A stretch of DNA of 51,011 bases, taken from positions 1 to 51,011 of the forward strand of contig DAOOIV010000026.1 of assembly GCA_035384605.1 (NCBI GenBank). Reading direction: 5' to 3'. A program made the position numbers and the translations under genes. This document shows, one piece after another, positions 1 through 7,587 of the stretch. Below the pieces are notes generated by a model. It had not been told where the DNA came from. It saw only the letters and a program-made list of their open reading frames with translations, and did not search any database. The stretch is from Phycisphaerae bacterium (lineage in GTDB: Bacteria; Planctomycetota; Phycisphaerae; UBA1845; PWPN01). Position 1 is the stretch's first letter; each line of letters begins with the position of its first letter.

Positions 1-1
1 G

Positions 2-982
2 GTCGGGGCGGTGGTCTGCTTCATCTACAGTGACGAGTTGCTGGGCTTTCTGTGCGCTCCGATTTTCGCCATCCTTCGCAAGGAAGGCTATCCGGCCGAG
101 CTGGGCTTTTTCAGCCCTGCGGAGGCCTTCATGATCTCGCTCAAGGTCGCGATCATCGTCGGCTTCATCATCACCGCGCCGTTCAGCCTGACGCAGATCT
201 GGGGTTTCATCGCCGCCGGCCTGTATCCGCATGAGCGCAAGTGGGTCCGACGTTTTGCTCCGGCGTCGATCGCCCTGTTTTTTACCGGCGCGGGTTTCCT
301 CCTGGTGATCGCCGCGCCGCTTCTCTACAGTTTTCTGCTGACCTACCAGAACAAGCTGCCTGATCGAACGGGCTTGTATCCTGCCTTCCTTCTCGGCACC
401 ACGGAACGCAAGCCGGTCGAGGTCGATCAGGCCGACGAAGGTTGGCCTGCAACGGCCGTTTCTCAGCCCGCAACGACGTTGCCGCAGGGCTCCGAGTCAT
501 CTTGGCCTCCGCTGACACGCATTCCTGCTCTCGTCGCGGACCCCGTGGCCCCCCCTGAAGGCGTGTTCTGGATGAACAGAACGGAGCGTCAGATCCGCAT
601 CCGCTACGGCAACCAGGTCTACTATCTGGGCAGCGGCGGCCTCACGCCGGTCACGCAGGGGCCACGGCTCAGACCCGACATCCGGATCAGCGATAACATC
701 ATCTTCGTGTTGCAGCTTTCCGCGGCTTTCGGGATTGCTTTCCAGGTGCCGGTGATCGTCGCCTTTCTGGCCGCCGTCGGGATTGCCCCTGTGGAGCAGA
801 TGGCCCGCCTGCGTCGCTACGTGTGGTTCGGCATGTCGATCGCCTCGGCGATCATCACACCCACCACGGACGTGGTCAGCATGCTCTTCCTCCTTCTGCC
901 GATGGTGCTGCTCTACGAAGTCGGCCTGTGGGCAGGACGACTTATCGAGAAGCGCAAACCGCAGGCAACGCCGGCAGAGTAA
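2..982 (+). CDS. tatC: TatC, twin-arginine translocase core subunit (5' end missing)
   Basis: TatC is the polytopic inner-membrane receptor that binds Tat signal peptides. The frame is open from the first bases of the window, so the start and first helix lie outside it. Visible family hallmarks are the FFSPAEAFMISLKVA stretch (usual TatC FxxPxExF motif), the helix with ITAPFSLTQIWGFIAAGLYPHE, and the C-terminal half with FGIAFQVPVIVAFL, RRYVWFGMSIASAIITPTTD and LLYEVGLWAGR. About 100 residues, poor in hydrophobics and rich in P, T, E and Q, are inserted in the periplasmic loop between FLLTYQNKLPD and RISDNIIF, where TatC normally has a short loop. No tatA or tatB is visible downstream. Identification is confident; the role of the insert is unknown. 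Confidence 0.93.
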   Translation, partial: VGAVVCFIYSDELLGFLCAPIFAILRKEGYPAELGFFSPAEAFMISLKVAIIVGFIITAPFSLTQIWGFIAAGLYPHERKWVRRFAPASIALFFTGAGFLLVIAAPLLYSFLLTYQNKLPDRTGLYPAFLLGTTERKPVEVDQADEGWPATAVSQPATTLPQGSESSWPPLTRIPALVADPVAPPEGVFWMNRTERQIRIRYGNQVYYLGSGGLTPVTQGPRLRPDIRISDNIIFVLQLSAAFGIAFQVPVIVAFLAAVGIAPVEQMARLRRYVWFGMSIASAIITPTTDVVSMLFLLLPMVLLYEVGLWAGRLIEKRKPQATPAE

Positions 983-1285
983 GCCACACCTTCCCGCTGT
1001 GGGGCAAACCCCGTCACCAGAGTCGGGAACAAGTATCGCCGGTCCCGTTTGACCGGCCGACAGAGACTGCCGGCCGCAAACACTGCGTAAGACGCCGGCT
1101 GATCAGCTATTCTTCGGGACCGGCTCATCGCGGACTCGCCCCAACTGGCCGACACCGGCCGATACGACTAAGATGCTGGGCAATCCGCGCGGCGACGCTC
1201 CGCGGGTTCCGTGTTGTTCCGTCGCAAGACCTGTTGCCGGGCGGCCGAAGCGCCGCAGCGCTTCGACCTGGAAGTTTTTGACCCC
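983..1285. other. Intergenic stretch, no gene seen
   Basis: About 300 bases between tatC and nadE. Overlapping short frames on both strands look like GC-driven noise. I see no tRNA, no convincing promoter and no strong terminator. Confidence 0.5.
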
Positions 1286-2929
1286 ATGAGAATCGCCCTC
1301 GCACAGATCAACCCGATTGTCGGCGACATTGTCGGCAACACACGCATGATCATCGACCGGATCTCGCAAGCCCGGCAGGCCATGGCCTCGCTGGTCGTTT
1401 TTCCGGAGTTGTCCGTGACGGGTTATCCGCCGCGAGACCTGTTGCTCAAGCCGCGATTCATACAGGCAAACGTCGAGGCCGCCCGGCAGATCGCCGAGCA
1501 CTGTGTGGGCGTTTCGGCGATCGTCGGATTCGTCGAGCAGAACAAGGATCCGGAAGGCCGGCGGCTCCGCAACGCGGTGGCATACTGTCGCGATTGCCAG
1601 ATCAGGGAGGTTCGGCATAAGTCGCTGCTGCCGACCTACGACGTCTTTGATGAGCAACGTTATTTCGAACCGGGCCCGTCCGTGTCTCTGATCGAACACG
1701 AGGGCGTCCCGCTCGGGGTGAGCATCTGCGAGGACCTTTGGAACGACGAACAACTGATCGGTCGGCGGATCTATCATCAGGACCCCATCGGGCAGTTGGC
1801 GGCAGCCGGCGCCAGGTTGCTGATCAACACGAGCGCATCGCCTTTCTGGCTCGACAAGCACGCCTTCCGACGGCGGCTCTTCAGCCACCAGGCAGGCAGG
1901 CACCACCTGCCCATCATTTTCGTCAACCAGGTCGGCGGAAACGACGAGCTGGTATTCGACGGGGCGTCAATGATGATCGATGCCCGGGGAGAAGTAGTCG
2001 CCCAGGCGAAGGCATTCGACGAAGATCTTCTGGTCGTCGACACCGGCACGCCCTCGGGTGCTCGGATTGAACCCTACCCCGATGGAATCGCTTCGTTGCA
2101 CGCCGCACTGGTTCTGGGCTTGCGGGACTACACGGCTAAGTGCGGTTTCAAGCGTGTCGTGCTGGGGCTCTCCGGCGGCATCGACTCGGCCGTGACCGCC
2201 GCCCTGGCCGCTGATGCCCTTGGGCCGGACAACGTCACCGGCGTCGCCATGCCCTCCCGTTACAGCAGCGACCACAGCCTTGCCGACGCGGAAGCCCTGG
2301 TTCGCAACCTTGGTATTCGCTACAAGGTCATACCGATCGGGGCCCTGCACGAGACCTTTGAGGAGCAGCTCAAGCCGCATTTCGAGGGCCGTGCGCCGGA
2401 CGTCACGGAAGAGAACATTCAAGCCCGCATCCGCGGCGTGCTTCTGATGGCTCTCTCGAACAAGTTCGGCTGTCTGTTGCTGACGACGGGTAATAAGAGC
2501 GAGCTGGCCGTGGGCTACTGCACCCTGTACGGCGACATGTGCGGCGGGCTGGCGGTGATCAGCGACGTACCCAAGACCATGATTTACAGGCTCGCCGAGT
2601 ACATCAACAACAGAGCCGGACGCGAGCTGATACCGCGCAGCACCATGACCAAACCGCCGTCGGCTGAGCTGCGGCCCAACCAGACGGATCAGGATTCGTT
2701 GCCGCCTTACGACCTGCTCGACGCGATTCTGGACATGTACATCCACCGGGAATTAAGCGCCGACGAAATCGTGGCCGCCGGATACGATGCCCGGACCGTG
2801 CAGAAGGTTATTCGCCTGGTCGACACGGCCGAGTACAAGCGTAAGCAGGCCGCACTGGGCCTGAAAGTCACCTCCCGAGCCTTCGGCTTCGGTCGGCGGA
2901 TGCCGATCGCCGCGAAGTTCCGCTACTGA
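1286..2929 (+). CDS. nadE: Glutamine-hydrolysing NAD+ synthetase
   Basis: Makes NAD+ from deamido-NAD+ with ATP, taking ammonia from glutamine. The 547-residue protein has an N-terminal nitrilase-fold glutaminase domain (starts MRIALAQINPIVGD; catalytic Cys148 in SICEDLW; RHKSLLPTYDVFDE carries the usual Lys) and a C-terminal synthetase domain with the PP-loop SGGIDSA at 296-302, followed by TTGNKSELAVGYCTLYGDM and KPPSAELRP. The frame is open further upstream to 1211, but the protein family starts at the ATG at 1286, so I used that. No clear Shine-Dalgarno precedes it. Length and domain order are those of the short two-domain bacterial NadE. Confidence 0.95.
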   Translation: MRIALAQINPIVGDIVGNTRMIIDRISQARQAMASLVVFPELSVTGYPPRDLLLKPRFIQANVEAARQIAEHCVGVSAIVGFVEQNKDPEGRRLRNAVAYCRDCQIREVRHKSLLPTYDVFDEQRYFEPGPSVSLIEHEGVPLGVSICEDLWNDEQLIGRRIYHQDPIGQLAAAGARLLINTSASPFWLDKHAFRRRLFSHQAGRHHLPIIFVNQVGGNDELVFDGASMMIDARGEVVAQAKAFDEDLLVVDTGTPSGARIEPYPDGIASLHAALVLGLRDYTAKCGFKRVVLGLSGGIDSAVTAALAADALGPDNVTGVAMPSRYSSDHSLADAEALVRNLGIRYKVIPIGALHETFEEQLKPHFEGRAPDVTEENIQARIRGVLLMALSNKFGCLLLTTGNKSELAVGYCTLYGDMCGGLAVISDVPKTMIYRLAEYINNRAGRELIPRSTMTKPPSAELRPNQTDQDSLPPYDLLDAILDMYIHRELSADEIVAAGYDARTVQKVIRLVDTAEYKRKQAALGLKVTSRAFGFGRRMPIAAKFRY

Positions 2930-3010
2930 CGCCACGCGTGGACCCAACTTGCCACCCTCAATAGAATATACCTTGATGACTGAGATGTAAGACGTGATTC
3001 GGGAGACACC

Positions 3011-4207
3011 ATGAGCGATTTCACCAAGCGCCCGACCGGGCATCCGGACACGGATGCGGTACATTGCGGAGAGAACCGCTGGCGCGGCACAATCACCACG
3101 CCGATCGCCTACAGCAGCACCTTCGTTTTCAAGGACGTTAATGAAATGCTGGCTTTCGGCAAGGCCGAAGTGCCGCATTACGAATACAGCCGATACGGCA
3201 ACCCGACCCGCCAGGCGGCGGAACGCAAGCTGGCCGCCTTGGAAAAGGCGGAGCGAGCGGTCCTTTTTGACTGCGGGATGAGCGCCGTGTGCGCCACCAT
3301 CCTGGCCTATTGCAGCCAGGGACAACACTTGGTCATCACCGACGACGCCTACAAGCAGACGCTCAATTTCGTGCGGACGGTTTTGCCGCGATTCGGCATT
3401 CGGGCCAGCGTCGTGCCGATGGGCGACTACGACGCCATGGCCGACGCGGTGTGCAAAGACACCGTCATGATTATTTCCGAATCGCCCACCAACCCGTACC
3501 TCAACATCGCCGACGTCGAACGGGTCGTCCGGATCGCGCGCGACCAAAAGGTTCTCAGCGTTATCGACAGCACCTTCGCCACGCCGTTCAACCAGCGGCC
3601 GCTCGAGCAGGGCATCGATCTCGTCGTTCAGAGTACAACCAAGTATCTCGGCGGTCATAATGATATTCTGGGGGGCTCGGTTGCCGGGAGGGCCTCCGTG
3701 GTTGAGCCGATCTACCAGTGGCAGCGGGTTACCGGCGGGGTCATGGACCCGATGAGCTGTTACCTGTTGATTCGTGGGCTGAAGACCTTTGGGCTGCGCA
3801 TGGCGCGGTTGAACAGCACTGCCATGACGGTCGCACAGTGGCTCGAGAAGCAGCCGCAGGTCAAGCGGGTTTACTATCCGGGCCTGCCCACTCACCCCCA
3901 TCACGACATCGCCCGGCGTCAAATGCGGGGTTTCGGCGCGGTCGTGACCTTCGAGGTGAACGGCAATCTCGAGCAAACTCTCGCTTTCCTGGATTCGCTC
4001 AAGCTATGCCTGATGGGCCCGAGCCTCGGCGGACCGGAGACGCTGATCACCCACCCGGCCCTCAACAGCTACTACAACGTCTCTCGCGAGGAACGTTACC
4101 AGCTCGGCATCATCGACGAACTGGTCCGCCTCTCCGTCGGCCTGGAAGACCCCGAGGACATTATCGCCGACCTGGAGCAAGGGCTCGCCAAATGCGGCGC
4201 AAAGTGA
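3011..4207 (+). CDS. Cystathionine gamma-synthase-like PLP enzyme (Cys/Met metabolism family)
   Basis: A 398-residue fold-type I PLP enzyme of the Cys/Met transsulfuration family. PLP-binding Lys211 lies in QSTTKYLGGHND; YSRYGNPTRQAAERKLAALE and the DSTFATPFNQRPLEQG motif are typical. SESPTNPYLNIADVE and the segment around ITDDAYKQTLNFVRTVLPRFGI look more like plant cystathionine gamma-synthase than E. coli MetB. The likely reaction is transfer of cysteine to an activated homoserine in methionine synthesis, but gamma-lyase and O-acylhomoserine sulfhydrylase share these motifs and cannot be excluded. GGGAG 8 nt before the ATG supports the start. It stands alone between nadE and the glycogen synthase gene. 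Confidence 0.85.
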   Translation: MSDFTKRPTGHPDTDAVHCGENRWRGTITTPIAYSSTFVFKDVNEMLAFGKAEVPHYEYSRYGNPTRQAAERKLAALEKAERAVLFDCGMSAVCATILAYCSQGQHLVITDDAYKQTLNFVRTVLPRFGIRASVVPMGDYDAMADAVCKDTVMIISESPTNPYLNIADVERVVRIARDQKVLSVIDSTFATPFNQRPLEQGIDLVVQSTTKYLGGHNDILGGSVAGRASVVEPIYQWQRVTGGVMDPMSCYLLIRGLKTFGLRMARLNSTAMTVAQWLEKQPQVKRVYYPGLPTHPHHDIARRQMRGFGAVVTFEVNGNLEQTLAFLDSLKLCLMGPSLGGPETLITHPALNSYYNVSREERYQLGIIDELVRLSVGLEDPEDIIADLEQGLAKCGAK

Positions 4208-4351
4208 GGCGGAGGGGCCGGGGTTCAGAGTCCAGAGCACGCAACGGGTGAGCCGGATCTGCGAGGCGCGGCACACAGGGCAAGTCGCGTTGCTTTTGCC
4301 TTTCAAACGAAATGCCACGCGCCAGGCTGTGTCGAGAGGTGGACAGCAGAT

Positions 4352-4380
4352 TTGTCTGTTGGCCCTTCTGCGCGTATTAT
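4352..4380 (+). promoter_or_regulatory. Predicted sigma-70-type promoter of the glycogen synthase gene
   Basis: TTGTCT (4352-4357), a 17-nt spacer and TATTAT (4375-4380). The expected transcription start is near 4387, about 38 nt before the ATG. Confidence 0.6.
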
Positions 4381-4381
4381 T

Positions 4382-4400
4382 CCCCGCCGTCTCGGCGGGG
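4382..4400. promoter_or_regulatory. Perfect inverted repeat over the predicted transcription start (possible operator)
   Basis: CCCCGCC, loop GTCTC, then GGCGGGG: a 7-bp perfect dyad starting 2 nt after the -10 box. The position fits a repressor operator overlapping +1, or a 5' hairpin of the mRNA. No T-run follows, so it is not a standard terminator on this strand. Confidence 0.45.
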
Positions 4401-4424
4401 AAGGGGTCCATCCGAGGTTATCGC

Positions 4425-6419
4425 ATGGCCGATCAGGATGTCCATCACTCGTCCGCGCCCGATCAGTCGGCACCAGAGGGGGCAGTAACCGAGTCCTCGC
4501 CCGCGACTGCTCCTGCGGGGGTGCGCCCTTTGCTTTTCGAAATAGCCTGGGAGGTCTGTTGTCAGACTGGGGGGATTTACACCGTCCTTCGCACCAAGGC
4601 TCCGGCGACTGCCCGTCGATGGGGTGACGGGTATTGGCTGGTGGGGCCCTATCGGCCGGCTGCCGCCGCAGTCGAGTTCGAGCCGGAAGCCGCCTCGGGC
4701 ATCGTCGGTGAGGCTCTGAGCCTTTTGAGGGAACGGGGCGTGGTGATCCACTTTGGCCGTTGGCTGATCACCGGCCGGCCCCAGGTTCTACTCGTGGACC
4801 TCTCGTCGCTGGCTCCCCACGCCGACCAGATGAAGTACTTCTTCTGGAAGGATATCGGCATCGGCACGCCGTTCGGCGATCGCGAAATGGGCGACATGGT
4901 CGTCTTCGGATATGCGGTGGCGGATCTGCTCTCGGCCATTCGCGATCGCAGCGCAGACCGGCCTATGCTCGCGCACTTTCATGAATACCAGAGCGCAGCC
5001 GCCTTGCCGATCCTGAAACATCGGCAGGTTGCCCTACCCACGGTCTTTACGACGCATGCCACACTGGTCGGCCGGAGCCTCAGCGCCGCCAACGTCGATC
5101 TCTACGCCCACTTGCCGCACAGCGACGGAGAGGCCGTCGCCAACGAGCATGGCATCGGCTCGCGGTTTCAACTCGAAAAAGCGGCCACCCATTGTGCTGA
5201 TGTCTTCACCACCGTCTCGGGTATCACCGCCCTTGAGGCCGAGCAGTTCCTCCGGCGCAAGCCCGACATCCTCTTGCCCAACGGGCTCAACGTCGAGCGG
5301 TTTGCCGCGCCGTACCGGTTTCAGGAATTGCACCGCGAGAACAAGGCCCTCATTCACGAGTTCACCATGGGGCATTTTTTCCCCAGCTATACGTTTGACC
5401 TGACAAAAACGCTTTACTTCTTCACTGCAGGACGCTACGAATACCGAAACAAGGGCTTCGATCTGTATATTGAGGCCCTGTACCGTCTGAATCAGCGACT
5501 CAAGGCGCACCCCAACGGCGTAACGGTCGTTGCTTTCATTATTGCTCCGGCCAACTATCGTTCGCCGAACGTCGAAACGCTCAACCGGCAGGCTATGTTC
5601 AACGAGCTTCGCGAAACATGCGAAGCCATCAAGGACGAAATGGGCGAACACTTGTTTCGGACGATCGCGTTCGGGCGAATGCCCACCACCGAAGACCTGC
5701 TCGACGAATTCGCCCGCGTCCGGCTCAAACGCATGATGCATGCGTGGCGCCAAGGCCCGCCGCCCACGATCGTCACCCACGACCTGGTTGACGACAGCGG
5801 CGATCTGATCCTTCGACACCTGCGTCACCGAGGCTTGATCAATCTATCCGAGGATCCCGTCAAAGTGATCTTTCACCCGGAATTCATCACCTCGACGAGC
5901 CCGATCCTGGGGTTGGAGTACGACCAGTTTGTTCGCGGCTGCAACATGGGCGTGTTCCCCTCGTACTACGAACCGTGGGGTTACACGCCGATGGAATGCG
6001 TGATTCGAGGGATACCCGCCATCACCAGCGACTACAGCGGTTTCGGGGCTTATGTGATGAGTCATTTTCCCCAACACAACCAGCACGGCATTTTCATCGC
6101 CCGTCGTCGTGGCGTGAGCATCGATAAGACCATCGACCTGATCACCGACTGGATGCACGCCCTGACGCGGATGTCGACCAGACAGCGCATTCAACTCCGC
6201 AATGAGGTCGAGGCTTACGCCGAGCATTTCGACTGGAACCGGATGACCCGCTACTATCGGGCCGCCCGCCGGTTTGCCATTCACAAGCATTACCCGAACA
6301 GCAACGTACTGCTGTCGGACAACGACGATGAGGTCGACGTCGCCCCCGCCCCCCGCCTGATGAAGGCACCGGAGAAGAAACGCAAGCACATAGGGGGATC
6401 GGCACCACCCAAGGCGTAA
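4425..6419 (+). CDS. Eukaryote-type glycogen synthase (GT3 family)
   Basis: Elongates alpha-1,4-glucan from a nucleotide-sugar donor in the cytoplasm. The 664-residue protein matches the fungal/animal glycogen synthase family (GT3), not bacterial GlgA (GT5): FEIAWEVCCQTGGIYTVLRTKA near residue 40, AHFHEYQSAAALPILK, VFTTHATLVGRSLSA, CADVFTTVSGITALEAEQFL, LPNGLNVERF, the FTAGRYEYRNKGFDLYIEAL core, and the GT-B C-terminal GVFPSYYEPWGYTPMECVIRG with SDYSGFG. The frame runs back to 4248, but the ATG at 4425 with GAGG upstream fits the family start. A charged tail (about 40 residues, acidic then lysine-rich) ends the protein. GT3 genes are known in some Bacteroidetes and planctomycetes. No branching enzyme or phosphorylase is adjacent. 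Confidence 0.92.
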   Translation: MADQDVHHSSAPDQSAPEGAVTESSPATAPAGVRPLLFEIAWEVCCQTGGIYTVLRTKAPATARRWGDGYWLVGPYRPAAAAVEFEPEAASGIVGEALSLLRERGVVIHFGRWLITGRPQVLLVDLSSLAPHADQMKYFFWKDIGIGTPFGDREMGDMVVFGYAVADLLSAIRDRSADRPMLAHFHEYQSAAALPILKHRQVALPTVFTTHATLVGRSLSAANVDLYAHLPHSDGEAVANEHGIGSRFQLEKAATHCADVFTTVSGITALEAEQFLRRKPDILLPNGLNVERFAAPYRFQELHRENKALIHEFTMGHFFPSYTFDLTKTLYFFTAGRYEYRNKGFDLYIEALYRLNQRLKAHPNGVTVVAFIIAPANYRSPNVETLNRQAMFNELRETCEAIKDEMGEHLFRTIAFGRMPTTEDLLDEFARVRLKRMMHAWRQGPPPTIVTHDLVDDSGDLILRHLRHRGLINLSEDPVKVIFHPEFITSTSPILGLEYDQFVRGCNMGVFPSYYEPWGYTPMECVIRGIPAITSDYSGFGAYVMSHFPQHNQHGIFIARRRGVSIDKTIDLITDWMHALTRMSTRQRIQLRNEVEAYAEHFDWNRMTRYYRAARRFAIHKHYPNSNVLLSDNDDEVDVAPAPRLMKAPEKKRKHIGGSAPPKA

Positions 6420-6499
6420 GCCCGGCTTCGTTCTGCGGTGCCTGCTTGTGCAACGGAACGGTCCAACGATCGGTCATGCGCCGCCATGGCGCGGCCGGC

Positions 6500-7279
6500 C
6501 TATCCGGTCGTTCCAGCGTGGTACCTGGGATGGTCGAACTCGTCGCCGCGGAAGGTGCTGCCCAGGTAGATTTCCCGGACTTTGGAGTCGTTGATCAGGT
6601 CGCGAGGCGCTCCCTCGGCGATGACCTGTCCCTCATGGATGATGTAGCTTCGGTCGGTGACAGAAAGCGTCTCCCGGACGTTGTGGTCTGTCAGGAGAAT
6701 GGCGATGCCATGCTCAGCCCGCAGGCGAATGATCTCCTTCTGAAGCCCCTCGACGGCGATCGGGTCGACGCCGCTGAACGGCTCGTCCAGCAGGATCAGC
6801 AGCGGCTCGGTCACCAAGGCCCGGGCGATCTCCAGACGCCGTCGCTCGCCGCCGGACAGATTGCGGGCCAGTTGACCTTCGAGGTGTCGCAGTCCGAATT
6901 GCTCAAGCAGCGCGTCGGCGCGCAGGTTGCGCTCACGGCGGCCAAGCTTCATACACTCCAGGATAGCCAGCAGATTCTGTCGGACCGTCAGCCGCTGAAA
7001 CACGCTGGGCTCCTGAGAGAGATAGCCGATACCCCGCTGTGCTCGCTTGTACATGGGTAAACTGGCCAGATCCTCACCATTGAACAACACCTGCCCGCCG
7101 TCAGGCGTGATCATGCCGATGGTGATACGGAAACTTGTGGTTTTGCCCGCCCCGTTTCGCCCCAGCAGGCCCACGATTTCGCCTTGCCCTACGGAGTAGC
7201 TGACGCGGTCCACAACCGTCCGCGCGCCGTAGCGTTTTATCAGATCGATGGTTGTCAGCAGGTTGCGAGTTTTAGGCAT
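6500..7279 (-). CDS. lptB: LptB, LPS export ABC ATPase
   Basis: Cytoplasmic ATPase that drives LPS extraction from the inner membrane with LptF/LptG/LptC. The protein (259 residues) has Walker A GRNGAGKTTSF, Q-loop ...GYLSQEPSVFQRLTVRQN (a hallmark LptB stretch), signature LSGGERRRLEIARAL, Walker B LLILLDEPFSGVDP, and the LLTDHNVRETLSVTDRSYII H-loop. A GTG lies two codons upstream, but the ATG at 7279 sits 5-8 nt after GAGGTGG and is preferred. lptA, lptC and lptFG are not visible nearby. With kdsB and waaA in the same window it implies a Kdo-containing LPS outer membrane. Confidence 0.93.
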   Translation of the reverse strand: MPKTRNLLTTIDLIKRYGARTVVDRVSYSVGQGEIVGLLGRNGAGKTTSFRITIGMITPDGGQVLFNGEDLASLPMYKRAQRGIGYLSQEPSVFQRLTVRQNLLAILECMKLGRRERNLRADALLEQFGLRHLEGQLARNLSGGERRRLEIARALVTEPLLILLDEPFSGVDPIAVEGLQKEIIRLRAEHGIAILLTDHNVRETLSVTDRSYIIHEGQVIAEGAPRDLINDSKVREIYLGSTFRGDEFDHPRYHAGTTG

Positions 7280-7587
7280 CACCACCTCGGCAGAATCGCT
7301 GTCGGGTTGTCACCAGTTTTCCTTGTGGATAGCCTGTTGAAAAGCCCTGCGTCCACGACGAAAAACCGACGAGGCGCCTTGCTTTTCTGATACAAAAACC
7401 CTGTGCCCTTTTTCGGGGCAGGAAGACAACAGCGTACAAGCATCTTCCTGACAAGGTTTTAGGGGGCTATGCATCACCTGTTAATCAGCTCCCGCGCTCA
7501 GATTTAATCACAGCCAGACTCACCCAGAAGGAATTAAAGTCATGGCAATTTCACGCCAGTTGTGTGGATAACTATGCGGGTTATCCC
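7280..7587. other. Intergenic stretch upstream of lptB
   Basis: About 300 bases between lepB and lptB, locally richer in A+T than the genes. It presumably carries the lptB promoter on the minus strand, but I found no well-spaced -35/-10 pair. No gene or RNA seen. Confidence 0.4.
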
